From Prinsepia uniflora (lineage: Eukaryota > Streptophyta > Magnoliopsida > Rosales > Rosaceae): 64,000 bases of DNA. Shown in pieces: positions 23,169 to 35,400 of this stretch; within the stretch, counting starts at the first letter, position 1, and each line of letters begins with the position of its first letter. A program made the position numbers and the translations under genes. The notes under the pieces were generated by a model. The model was given only the letters and a program-made list of their open reading frames with translations, was not told the origin of the DNA and did not search any database. The DNA lies in assembly GCA_032719365.1 (NCBI GenBank), contig CM064861.1, positions 79,232,863-79,296,862 of the forward strand. Reading direction: 5' to 3'.

Positions 23169-24893
23169 CTAGGAGGGTGCACCATTGATATCAGGCATGC
23201 GCTGACCCATTTGGGTGAAAAGTATTGCAAGTTGTGCCTGCATAACTACCTGTTGGGCCTCGAGGCGCGCATGGCCAGCCTTAAACTCCGTATTTTCCGC
23301 TTGAAGAGCCTCCAAGTTACCCCGCAACTGAGTGACCTTCTCGGGATTAACTCCCCGAGACGAATTGGAGGATCTGCTTGAAACATCTCGAAAGAGCCCC
23401 GCTCCAGCACCCCGAACAACTTTCCCAGGTCGTCTGCCAAGATGGCGCTCCAGGATGCCAATCGACGTCCCGGGATCCGGTAGTTGGTCTTGCAGCGGGA
23501 CCTCAGGTTGTTGCTAGGTCAACTGTTCCTGAGTATGTTGCACGTCCTCCACCATGGCGGCCTACAAAGTTGAATAAAGTATTAATTACAAAATTACGTA
23601 ATTAAAAATAATAAAATATTTAATAACTGAAAATATTGAACTTACGTGAATAGCGTCAGCTGCCTCATTGTCTCGCCCAGCATAAACCTCCCCATAGGCT
23701 TCTACCTTCGGGAACAGGGACCCAGACGCACGCCGTGCCTCATGTCGGGCCAACAAGGGGCGCGATCCCCCATGGTGCTCAAATTTCTTCTCTGCCCGAT
23801 TCTCCTTATTAGCCTTTGATTTTACCTGCACATTAGGAAAACAAGTATTACTAATACGCAAGTACGTAAATTAATATTAAATAAATATAGAAAAAAACTT
23901 ACTTTAAATTGATTGTTGATCCAATGCCCGCATAACCACTCCCACCCAACCAACTTGTCCCCTAACATCTCTTCAGGAGGATTTGCTAGGGCCAGAGCAT
24001 GCGAGCTCCAGCGCTCGTAGTAGGCATGGAGCTCGAACTTCCAGTAGGAATAACGCCTCTGCCAATGGAAGTTCATATATGCCATTAACGCGACGTTGGT
24101 CTCATCCCATTCAATGTTAATCTGCAATCCAATATAAAAATATGTTAAACCATAAAATATTAAAAAAATAATAAAAAATTTCATACCCGTAAACCAGACC
24201 AACAAACGACGAGCTTCGCGGGGGCTTGTTCTCTGAAGGTGTCAGCCATCATCTTCGATCTAGTGTGAATAATCGTCCCCATTTCCTGCACCAGCAGAGT
24301 ATGCACGTTGGGGTAGGGTGCGGAAAGTCAGTCAACCCATTCCACCTGGATCTTCGCTCATGTCGACCTGCAGATCTGCTGGGACATTAAACCATTGCTA
24401 ATGCCCCCGCACCTTTATGGTACTCCCTAAAAATTTGATTAACATTAGTACAAAATGGTATGAAAAATATATACAAGTTTTAAATTCAATAAGATAAAGG
24501 GTCTTACCCGATGGGATCTGTGCATCGACTCCCTCTGTAGCGGAAACTCCAGTGGCCTCAGGGATAGTACAAGGTTGCTCTCGTTACGAGCTGGTGCGAC
24601 GTCTAGCTGATTGGGGCCTTGGTATCACCCGATCGTCAGGAATGACTCGCAGGTGTTCTGGGGATAATCCTGGCTGATCTGATGATAATGGTCCAGTAGA
24701 ATGTGATGAATGCTCCAGTAGAAGGTGATGAATGCTCCGATGGATGAGGAACTGATCTCGGAGATGGCTGCTCCATCTGAGACGGCAGAACCAGAGATGG
24801 CTGCTCCGTCAGGGAAGGCACTGGTGTTGGAGATGGCTACTCTGCGTGCGTATTAAGACGACCTCGCGAAGTGATAAATTTACGTAACGACAT
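23169..24893 (-). pseudogene. CACTA TnpA-like protein gene (plant transposase, Transposase_24 type)
   Basis: This is the accessory DNA-binding protein of a CACTA element, read on the minus strand. The likely start is ATG at 24893 (MSLRKFITSRGR), followed by an in-frame TAG and a Pro/Ser-rich stretch (SLTEQPSLVLPSQMEQ). Later exons have clean GT-AG borders. One ends at 24187 (KLVVCWSGLR). Next is 24121-23903 (73 codons, INIEWDETNV...WINNQFK), then 23825-23646 (60 codons, with NKENRAEKKFEHHGGS, a hallmark of Transposase_24). Last is 23561-23169 (GILERHLGRRPGKVVRG, then a Gln/Glu-rich coiled-coil tail ending MPDINGAPS). The last exon carries one TAG. At least two nonsense codons make this copy non-functional. 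Exons between 24600 and 24290 are not resolved. Confidence 0.78.
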
Positions 24894-26150
24894 CTACAAA
24901 TACAACAGTAATTATTAATTATTAATATTGAAATAATTCAATAAATAAACAAATAACCAAATAATCAAATAATTTCGTACAATTTCTAATTATTTCAAAA
25001 AATATGCATTCATCCACTAATTTCTAATAATTTCAAAAAATACAAAATAATCCAATAATTTACTAATTAACTAATTTTCAATAATTCCCAAAAATTACAA
25101 ACAATCGAAAATTTCCAAAAATTACTAATAATTTTCAAACATTTGAAAAAATATTAATAATGCAATATTTTTCAAACATATCCAACAATACAACAATTTC
25201 CATTAATTTCCCAACATATCCAAAATTTCAATAATTTCCACTATTTTTCAACAATCCACTAATTCAATAATTTCCAATAAATTCCAAAAATCTACTAATT
25301 CAATAAATCCCAATTTTTTTTTCCAACAATCTAATAAATCAATAATTTCCAATATTTTCATCCAAAAATATATAATAATGTCAAATGACCAAATATTTTC
25401 CAATAGGAGTCAAATTACCAAATATTTTCCAATATTTTCATCCAATAAATCAATAATTTCCAATATTTTCAATAATTTCTGAAAATTACCAAATATTCAA
25501 CATATTCCAAAAAAATAATCTTATTATAAATTAATCCAAATACAACATATTCCAAACATTCAAATCCAATGAACAACCTTATAATAATCCAAAGAACAAT
25601 CCAATATTATAAATTAATCCAAAAAACTAATAAAATTAAAAAAAAAATTGAAAAATTGAAAGTGAGGGCTTACAATGAGGATACGATGAGTGTAGCTTGA
25701 GAGAGAACGATTGAGAGTGAGAGGAGCGAGAGGATGGTCCCATTTGGGGGTTTGGGGTCTTTGGGTTTGGGTTGTGGGTATTTGGGTTCGAAGTTTAGGG
25801 TTTTTTGTGATAGGGTTAGGGGTGAGTGGGAGATGATGATGAGTGAATGGGTAGACTTTGATTGAGAGAGATAGATGAGCAATTAAGGGAGGGAGATAAG
25901 GTGAAAGGGAGGCTTTGCAGAGGGGTACGACGAAGGTTTTTCGAAATGAAGAGAGGAAGAAGGAAAAGGAAGGTCCCGTCTGTTCTAGTGACTGGTGCAC
26001 TTTGCCCGACGCACGAATTCGCCGGGCCAACTTAAATAATGCGCCGGGCTCTTTGGGTGGCTGTTTCAAAGTTTCGCGAAATTTTTGGCGGAATTTTTGA
26101 ATTTTCGCAAAAAATGACCTTGCCTGGCGGATATACATAATCTGTCGACC
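24894..26150. other. CACTA interior upstream of the TnpA-like gene
   Basis: 24900-25660 is AT-rich with many AATAATTTCCAA-type short repeats. 25670-26000 is a pyrimidine-rich leader on the minus strand, and 26000-26140 holds GCCCGACG/CGCCGGG motifs. A 232-codon minus ORF (25614-26312) crosses these and the first tandem unit; its composition is low-complexity and it has no domain, so it is more likely 5' leader or chance than a protein gene. Confidence 0.5.
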
Positions 26151-29100
26151 TAGGTGTTCAATACTAATCTTCATTTTTTCGTTTGACCGAAATGGTAACA
26201 AGTGAATTTGAGAAATCCGATCGTTCAGATAGTGATAGTGTGTGTACAGACCTCGCCTGCCGAAACTGGCGACGTTTGGAGGGTTTAAGGGCCTCCAATC
26301 AATGACCGACAATTTGTTACCATCGATTCGTTTCGCACGGTAACCTATTGTCGGGATGTCGACATTTCGTGAAATTTTACGGACATGATCTCTGAGTCAT
26401 TCTAATTAATGTGGACGGTTGGATCACTTGAACCATGAACAGAACATAGAGAAAATACTAAAACCATCAAATTCGTTAACACATAGAACTTTTATAGGAA
26501 TTTTCAATACTAATCTTCATTTTTGCGTTCGATCAAAATGGTAACGAGTGAATTTGAGAAATCTGATCGTTCAGATAGTGATAGTGTGTCCAGACCTCGC
26601 CTGTCGAAAATGGCAACGTTTGCATGGTTTAAGGGCCTCCGATCAACGACCGACGATTTGTTACTGTCGATTCGTTTCGCACGGTAACCTATTGTCGGCA
26701 CGTCGAAATTCCATGAAATTTTACGGACATGATCTCTGAGTTATTCTAATTAATATGGACGGTTGGATCACTCGAACCATGAACAGAACATAGAGAAAAT
26801 ACTAAAACCATCAAATTCATTAACACAAAGAACTTTTATAGGAATTTTCAATACTAATCTTCATTTTTTCGTTCGATCGAAATGGTAACCAGTGAATTTC
26901 AGAAATCTGACCATTCAGATAGTGATAGTGTGTGTCTAGACCTTGCCTATAGAAAATGGCGACGTTTGAAGGGTTTAAGGGCCTCCGATCAACGACCGAC
27001 GGTTTGTTACCGTCAATTCGTTTCGCACGGTAACATATTTTCTGGACGTCGAAATTCCGTGAAATTTTACGGACATGATCTTTGAGTCATTCTAATTAAT
27101 GTGGACGGTTGGATCACTCGAACCATGAATATAACATAGAGAAAATACTAAAACCATCAAATTCATTAACACTTGGTACTTTTATAGGAATTTTCAATAC
27201 TAATCTTCATTTTTTCGTTCGATCGAAATGGTAACTAGTGAATTTGAGAAATCCGATCGTTCAGATAGTGATAGTGTGTGTACAGACCTCGCCTGGCGAA
27301 ACTGGCTACGTTTGGAGGGTTTAAGGGCCTCCAATCAATGACCGACAATTTGTTACCATCGATTCGTTTCGCCCGGTAACCTATTGTCGGGATGTCGACA
27401 TTTCGTGAAATTTTACGGACATGATCTCTGAGTCATTCTAATTAATGTGGACGGTTGGATCACTTGAACCATGAACAGAACATAGAGAAAATACTAAAAC
27501 CATCAAATTCATTAACACATAGAACTTTTATAGGAATTTTCAATACTAATCTTCATTTTTGCGTTCGATCAAAATGGTAACGAGTGAATTTGAGAAATCT
27601 GATCGTTCAGATAGTGATAGTGTGTCCAGACCTTGTCTGTCGAAAATGGCAACGTTTGCATGGTTTAAGGGCCTCCGATCAACGACCGACGATTTGTTAC
27701 TGTCGATTCGTTTCGCACGGTAACCTATTGTCGGCACGTCGAAATTCCATGAATTTTACGGACATGATCTCTGAGTCATTCTAATTAATATGGACGGTTG
27801 GATCACTCGAACCATGAACAGAACATAGAGAAAATACTAAAACCATCAAATTCATTAACACATAGAACTTTTATAGGAATTTTCAATACTAATCTTCATT
27901 TTTTCGTTCGATCGAAATGGTAACCAGTGAATTTCAGAAATCTGACCATTCAGATAGTGATAGTGTGTGTCTAGACCTTGCCTATAGAAAATGGCGACGT
28001 TTGAAGGGTTTAAGGGCCTCCGATCAACGACCGACGGTTTGTTACCGTCAATTCGTTTCGCACGGTAACCTATTTTCTGGACGTCGAAATTCCGTGAAAT
28101 TTTACGGACATGATCTTTGAGTCATTCTAATTAATGTGGACGGTTGGATCACTCGAACCATGAATATAACATAGAGAAAATACTAAAACCATCAAATTCA
28201 TTAACACTTGGTACTTTTATAGGAATTTTCAATACTAATCTTCATTTTTTCGTTCGATCGAAATGGTAACTAGTGAATTTGAAAAATCCGACCATTCAGA
28301 TAGTGATAGTGTGTGTGCAGACCTCGCATGTTGAAAACGGCGACGTTTGGAGGGTTTAAGGGCCTCCGATCAACGACCAACGATTTGTTACCGTCGATTC
28401 GTTTCGCATGGTAACCTATTGTCGAGACATCGAAATTCCTAGAAATTTTACGGACATGATCTCTGAGTCATTCTAATTAATGTGGATGGTTGGATCACTC
28501 GAACCATGAACAGAACATAGAGAAAATACTAAAACCATCAAATTCATTAACACTTAGAACTTTTATAGGAATTTTCCATACTAATCTTCATTTTTTCGTT
28601 CGATCGAAATGGTAATGAGTGAATTTAAGAAATCCGACCGTTCAGATAGTGATAGTGTGTGTCCAGACCTCGCCTCTCGAAAATGGCGACCTTTGGAGGG
28701 TTTAAGGGCCTCCGATCAATGACCGACGATTTATTACCGTCGATTCGTTTCACATGATAACCTATTGTCGGGACGTCGAAACTCCGTGAAATTTTTCGGA
28801 CCTGATCTATGAGTTGTTCTAATTAATGTGAACGGTTGGATCACTCGAACCATGAATAGAACATAGAGAAAATACTAAAACCATCAAATTCATTAACACT
28901 TAGAACTTTTATAAGAATTTTCAATACTAATCTTCATTTTTTTCGTTCGATCAAAATGGTAACGAGTGAATTTGAGAAATTCGACCGTTCAGATAGTGAT
29001 AGTGTGTGTCCAGACCTCGCCTGTAGAAAATGGCGACGTTTCGAGGGTTTAAGGGCCTCCGGTCAACGACCGCCAATTTGTTACCGTCGATTCGTTTCGC

Positions 29101-29325
29101 AAGGTAACCTATTGTCGGGACGTCGAAATTCCGTGAAATTTTACAGACATGATCTCTAAGTCATTCTAATTAATGTGGACGGTTGGATCACTCGAAACAT
29201 GAACAGAACATAGAGAAAATACTAAAACCATCAAATTCATTAACACTTAGAACGTTTATAGAAATTTTCAATACTAATCTTCATTTTTTCGTTCGATTGA
29301 AATAGTAACGAGTGAACCTATATAA
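26150..29325. repeat. 346-bp tandem array with higher-order structure
   Basis: Nine full units and a partial tenth run head to tail. Using the ATGGTAAC anchor, they start at 26192, 26538, 26882, 27228, 27574, 27917, 28263, 28609 and 28956, with a degenerate ATAGTAAC at 29302; spacing is 343-347 bp. Units 1-3 and 4-6 are almost identical at an offset of 1,035-1,036 bp, so a three-unit block has been duplicated. Several units keep a plus ORF of about 67 codons starting MVTSEF. The array separates the two CACTA genes and shows no known domain. Confidence 0.95.
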
Positions 29326-30070
29326 GAAATTAATAATTAAAATTCCAAAAACAAAAAACCAAGAAAAAAATAAAGGGTAAAAATTACACATGGGATCTTA
29401 CACGGCAAATCCAGTTGATGCGCCGGGCCAACCATCATCGCCCGGCGGATGTGCGCCGGGCAAGCCCTTGTTATAAAATAAAATTTCAAAGTTCCCAACA
29501 ACTATACTTGAGGTGAAGAATTATAGTATAATTAATATAGGTTACATATGAAGATATATGTACTTGGTGGAATGTAAACATATATAACAAATTAATAAGT
29601 AAAATTTCAAAAACAAAAACCCAAGAAAAAGACAAAGGGAAAAAATTACACATGGGTTTTGCACGGCGAATCCAGTTGATACGCGCGGGCCAACCCTCAT
29701 CGCCCGGCGGATGTGCGCTGAGTAAGCCCCTGTATATAAAGTAAAATTTAAAAGTTCCCAACACCGTAACTTATTCCGTGAAATTTTCCGAACATGATCT
29801 ATGAGTGTATAACATATCTTGAGTTTAATAATTATAGTATATAACATATCTTATAATTACATATGAGTATTAACGTATATTACATATGAATATATACTAG
29901 CCCAACTATGAACCTATGTAATTAATTAATAAGTAAAATTTCAAAAAAAAAAACCAAAGGAAAAATTTTATACAAGGATCTTGCTCGGCGAATCCACCAT
30001 ATGCGCCGGGCAACGTCACCCTAGCTCGGTGGATGTACGCCGGGCAAGATCCCCTTGTAATATTGTTTAT
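29326..30070. repeat. Three internal copies of a CACTA subterminal-like block
   Basis: Blocks at about 29327-29515, 29588-29766 and 29921-30066 share a purine-rich lead (AAAACCAAGAAAAA), then GCCCGGCGGATGTGCGCCGGGC-type inverted motifs. They resemble the element ends but lie just downstream of the TNP2 stop codon. Confidence 0.8.
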
Positions 30071-30194
30071 ATATTACATATATCTTATTTTAATTTATAT
30101 ACATTCCATAGTAACATATAAAAATATCATTAATATATGCATTAACTAAGCAACAATGTAATTTATATACATTCCATACTTATGGAGACAACAT

Positions 30195-33100
30195 TTAATC
30201 AATGTCGATTTCACTATCCCCATTCCAATCACCCTCATCATCTGAGCTATGCAGACTACTCGTATCCTCCGCATCACTTTCAATTGGTTCTAAGGTACCG
30301 AGATCAATAAAAATACCATCAATTGCAACTAGCGGGGTGAGGTCATCGGTTCGAACTCCTTCCACGTTTATGGTGTGTGCTGAGGAATCCTCCTGATAAA
30401 AAAAATCGTCATTTTCTGTTTCTCCACCATCTTCACGGTGCCGGTCCTCCAAGTCCCAAATATTTCTATGTTTTACCATCTCAACTACTTTCCAACCATC
30501 ACCAGCTTTTGGATCATCAACATAGAAGACTTGTTTTGCTGTACTAGCGATGATGTATGGATCACTCTCAAACCACCGGATGTTTGTGTTGGCAGAGGTA
30601 GATAAATGATCTTTGACGATCCTTCTCGAGATACTTGGGTCTGTATCAAACCAATGACACTTGAACAAGACAACAATCTACCGGTTCGCATAAAATACCT
30701 TCACCACACTTAATAATTTACCGTAAAACCCCGTATCAGCATTTAATCCATCCCCCGGCACGAATACCCTACTAGTTTGAGTAGACAACCTGTCATCACG
30801 CTCTACGCATACAAACTTAACTCTGTTGACGTAACAACCAGGATATGTTTTTCCTCGAAATGGGCCAATTGCAAGCTGCCTCAATACTTAGCAGAACTTG
30901 GGCGAGTTGTCATCTTTCAACTGTGACGTCGGAAAGGAAAACACACATTGTTACACTGTTTCACTTAAAAGTAATTTGATACAATATTTGACTTACATGT
31001 TTGGAAAACCAAAGTGGAAACAATTGTTTGTCCATTTCCTCCCAATTAGAAGGATATTGAGCCTTCATCAATGCCTCATGCTCTTCGTGGAAAGGCCAGA
31101 CTTCGTCACAATTGTTCAATATGAACCAATGCGCCACTTCCATGTCACTATCAGTAAAAGGCTCTGAGATTGGACCAGTCCCGAATGGTTTTGCGGGTTG
31201 GGAAAATACTGATAGGGACTCTTCATGTTGACCACCATCGTCATTTCGCGGGGCCCTGTTGAAAGAAGTTTCAACATTTCGAAAGCAAAATGTAAGTGAA
31301 TCTTTTGCAATGTATGACTCCGTTATAGAGCTTTCAGGACGTGTCTTGTTGCGGACATACCTCTTGTAGGTACCTAACATTCTGCAACGACATAAACAAA
31401 GTGATTCAAATATAAACAGTTTATTAAGGACATAGTCACAATATTAGGAATAGTTTTATACCTTTTGATTGGGTACATCCAACGAAATTGAACTAGGCCG
31501 ACCTAAGATTGCCTCGTCTGAAAGATGTATTAGTAGGTGAACCATTACATAAAAGAAAGCTGGTGGGAATATTTGCTCAAGTCGACACATAATATAGACA
31601 ATGTCCTCTTTAATTGCTTCGAGGTCCACTTTCGCTAGTGACTTGGCACAGAGTATCTGGAAAAATTGAGACAAGTAAACTATCATCTCAACAACTTAAG
31701 GCTGCAAATAAGGCTGAATGCCTATAGGAATGAGTCGTTGTAATAAAACGTGGTAGTCGTGACTTTTCATGCCAGATAGGGTGCTGCCATCAGTACTAAT
31801 ATTTCTGGAGATGTTTCCTGCATAACCATCGGGAAATTTCACACTTTGTAACCACTTAAGAAATTTTTTTCTTATTTTCTGGCGTAAATGTATAACCTGG
31901 ATGGGCCATACTGTATTTACCGTTCACAACTTTTGGCCACAAATATAGCCGAATGCCCATCTCTTGCATACCCAGACGAGTTTTTTTTTGTGTCTTTTGA
32001 CTTCCCCTCAATAGGTACAATTATTCCGACAAGACTCTTAGCAACATTCTTCTCAATATGCATGGGATCCGCAATGTGTCTAATTTTCAATTTTGACCAA
32101 TACGGCAACTGAAAAAATATACTTTTCTTCGTCCAGCTTTCTTGTTCGGAAGGTTTTGAGCCTTTTGTAATGAAGGTGGGAGTACTGTTTAAGATGTCCA
32201 GTATCTCTTCGCCGGATCTCTCTCTTGGTCGTGTCCGTAACTCAGTTTTACCATTGAATGAGTCAGACTGCATACGTCATCGATGATCCCAGGGTAAAAA
32301 TCGTCTCGCGCCCAAATAACATACCTTAGATGCATGCCAAAAGGATGTTGTGTCTAATCCGCATGTCAGACAAGCAAGATAACCCTTGGTACTCCATCCC
32401 GCGAGCATCCCATAAGCAAGAAAATCATTAATTGTCCACATTACAGCCGCGCGTAGCGTGAACATTTCTCCCATAAACTTGTCATAGGTTCGGACACCAT
32501 TTTCCCATAAATCCACAAGCTCATCAATCAAAGGCCGCAAATAAACGTCAATTAAATTACTCGGTGATTTGGGCCCCGGTATTAACGTACTAAGAATTAT
32601 GAATTCTTTTTTCATGCATTTCCAAGATGACAAGTTATACAGAACTAAAACTACCAACCAAGTGCTATAGGGCCTTGCAAAACTTCCAAAAGGATTAAAA
32701 CTGTCAGTAGCAAGTCCTAATCTCACATTTCTTGGCTCCGATGCAAAATCAGGATACATCTTATCAAATTCCTTCCACGCATCTCCATCGGCCAGATGCC
32801 TTAGTGAATCGTCATCAGTGTGTTCATCTTTATGCCACCTCATATCACGAGATGTGTGAACAGACATGAAGAATATTTGTAATCTTGGTTTCAGTGGAAA
32901 ATAGCGCAACACCTTATTTGGAATCTTATTCGTTCGAAGCCTAGGCTCATTGCACATAGGACATTTGTCGAGTTGCTCGAATTCACCGTAAAACAATACA
33001 CATTTGTTCGTGCATGCGTGAATCTTGACATACCCTAAACCAAGATCCTTCAAAAGCTTTTTCCAGTTATAATGATCTTTAGGGAGACTGTTATCTTTAG

Positions 33101-33660
33101 GGAGCATTTGGGTGATGATGTCCATCATGTAATCAAAATGCTTGTTCGTTTGATTATACTCAACTTTCATGTGCATCAACTCCACAACTGCCCCTAGAAT
33201 CGAAAAGGATTTACAACCAGAGTATAATTCGGGTTGAGTGTCTTTCAATAACCTTTCCTAATGAAGATCTGACTCTTCGGGTTGAGACTTAGGGGCATCC
33301 GCATACATAGCATCAGATGCAGGGGGAAAAATATTCGTTAATATCTCAACAAATTGATCATTATCACACTGATTATTATCTCGAGGGTTCCCGTGAACTG
33401 AAGATGTCGATGCATAAATATTCGGTTCCCCGTGATAACTCCAATTAGTGTAGTTATGTATGATCCAGTTCCGTCCCAGATGCAAATGAACATCACTCAG
33501 TGACATCCAACAACAGTTGTTACATTTACGGTACAGACATAATATGCGCCTTGGATCACTACAGTGAGTCCGTGCAAAAGCGATGAAGCTGGCAATCCCA
33601 TCCAAATACTGATCAGAAGATCTATCCTACATTTGCATCCAATCTATGTCTAATCTGCAT
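30195..33660 (-). pseudogene. CACTA TNP2-type transposase gene, decayed
   Basis: This is the catalytic transposase of the element. Reading the minus strand from 33.65 kb down: a Transpos_assoc-like N-terminus (QYLDGIASFIAFARTH, WSYHGEPN); the Transposase_21/TNP2 core at 33248-31920 (HACTNKCVLFYGEF, KCPMCNEPR, GLATDSFNPFG, DFLAYGMLAGWSTKGYLACL, RHIADPMHIEKNV, then KSHDYHVLLQRLIPIG); a DUF4218-like part at 31690-30961 (EQIFPPAFFYVMVHLLIHL, KRYVRNKTRPESSITESYI); and a DUF4216-like C-terminus at 30884-30195 (GFYGKLLSVVKVFY, LFKCHWFDTDP). Breaks include TAG near 33630, TAG at 33258, TGA just below 32280, frame shifts near 31940 and 31500, TAA near 31694 and TAG near 30678. An intron probably lies around 31460-31383. 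The copy is inactive. Confidence 0.9.
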
Positions 33661-34689
33661 GCTTCCACAAAATAGAATAAATGTAAGTAGATAATTATAA
33701 TGTTTGAGACTCTATCACTTCATATAAACCCGCTCGTCTCCTTTTGCCTCTCACTACAAGAAAACTGGACTTAGTACACCAATAATTATATGTGTCTTTT
33801 GACTATATGGACACAATTATTAGTGTCTTATAACAGTGGACACAGTGCAGCCACTATTATTTACCTGTGCGCAGCACTGGCGTGCCATTTGATCAAAAGA
33901 CACAAATAACTTACTTTGTGGCCAATTATCAATGATCAAAAGACATTGATGTTTTGTGTCTTTTTCTGACAGTGGATCCACATGCTTTGTTAAACTCATG
34001 GACACAAATATATTACTGTGTCCTCTATTCTAATTTTTAAATAAAAAAATTCGTGATACAGTATGCAATTACTGTATCACGAATTAGTCATATCTCTCGT
34101 TGAGACACGTTGAGCATCAAGCTTGCTCTGCTTTAATTTTGTGGTCTTGATAAAAAAAATTAAGAATCACAAAATTCACGACGAAATCAGAAACCAAAAA
34201 TTAAACCTAAATTATAAATCAAATTCATATCTCCTAATCTCACAATTTTATACCTTAAATCAGCCATGACTTGGACCTTGCCACCACCAGATCCGCCACC
34301 GTTTAGATCTGCCATGACAAAATTCAAATATTAAAATTACAAAAGAACTATTCCTTAGATCCCCCATTTCAACATAAATTTGACACCATCACAATACCTT
34401 ACCACCGAAAGTTAATGTTACAACAAAACAAATAAAAATATATGAATGATGTTTGAATACATAATGAACTATCATTCAATAGATTTGGATTCTCACTTCC
34501 ATTTCAACATGAGAGAAATTAATTTTGAAACTAAAGTTTACAACTCGACTCCAACTAGTACATACCGCTTGGTCAGGGGATGGATCTATGCTGGTAGGGT
34601 TGTGAGCAAAGCCATGAAGCAATATAAGATCCTTGATGTGCAGCCTAAGAGATGGAAGGGCATAAAACTTAATAGTAATTCCATATTAG

Positions 34690-34690
<1 letters not shown>

Positions 34691-34729
<39 letters not shown>

Positions 34730-34735
34730 GAGAGA
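34691..34735. repeat. (GA)n microsatellite
   Basis: An AG dinucleotide tract of about 45 bp with one GGG interruption, inside the nested CACTA. Confidence 0.95.
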
Positions 34736-34820
34736 TGTAAACCATTACAATTTCAATTATATGGGAGTGTGATAATACAGACCCACGGTTGGAGATTATA
34801 TTAGAAGTTTTGCACTAAAA

Positions 34821-35290
34821 GACACAAATATTTGTGTCTTATAAGTTGGAGTATAGCACATTTTTCGAGGAGGCATTTCAAAAAATTTGGCGGATTGAAA
34901 AAAGAGGGAAAAATCAGCACATTTAGTTTATTTATTATAAAGGACACAAATATTTGTGTCTTATAAGTTGAAGCACAACACCTCTATCAAGAATGAATAA
35001 TTTAAAGACACAAATATTTGTGTTTTATAAGTTGAAGTATAGCACATTTTTCAAGGAGGCATTTCAAAAAAATTTGACGGATTGAAAAAGGAGGGAAAAT
35101 CAGCACATTTAGTTTATTTATTATAAATGACACAAATATTTGTGTCTTATAAGTTGAAGCACATCAAGTATAGCACATTTTTCGAGGAGGCATTTCAAAA
35201 AAATTTGGCTGATTGAAAAAGGAGGAAAAATCAATACATTTAGTTTATTTATTATAAAGGACACAAATATTTGTGTCTTATAAGTTAAAG
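34821..35290. repeat. Reiterated palindrome GACACAAATATTTGTGTC
   Basis: The 18-bp perfect palindrome occurs at 34821, 34943, 35129 and 35260, with a one-base variant at 35007. Most copies are followed by TTATAAGTT. Three copies belong to a 125-130 bp unit (TAGCACATTTTTCGAGGAGG... to the palindrome). They lie toward one end of the nested CACTA and match its subterminal motif, which suggests transposase binding sites. Confidence 0.9.
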
Positions 35291-35297
35291 CACTGCA

Positions 35298-35400
35298 TGT
35301 CACGACCCAATTCATCTAACACGATGATATTATTCGCTTTAGGCTCAGCCCTCACGGTTTTGTTTCTAGGAACTCACACGCAACTTTCTAGTTGGTCACG
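35298..35400. mobile_element. Cassandra-like LTR fragment
   Basis: TGTCACGACCCAATTCATC to TAGTTGGTCAC matches the left part of the Cassandra-like LTR at 9225-9322 (shared GGCTCAGCC, ACGGTTTTGTTTCT and CTCACACGCAACTT). It stops at the GGTCAC boundary of the 5S-like region. It was probably captured by the nested CACTA. Confidence 0.65.

Noticed and set aside
25614..26312. 232-codon minus ORF in the CACTA
   Set aside because: It spans the edge of the tandem array, a subterminal-like motif block and a pyrimidine-rich leader. Composition is biased and no domain is visible.
26150..29325. CRISPR-like array
   Set aside because: The repeats are whole 346-bp units without unique spacers, in a plant transposon.
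34446..34772. 108-codon ORF in the nested CACTA as a captured gene
   Set aside because: Its second half is a (GA)n tract read as Glu-Arg repeats. The first half matches nothing I recognise.
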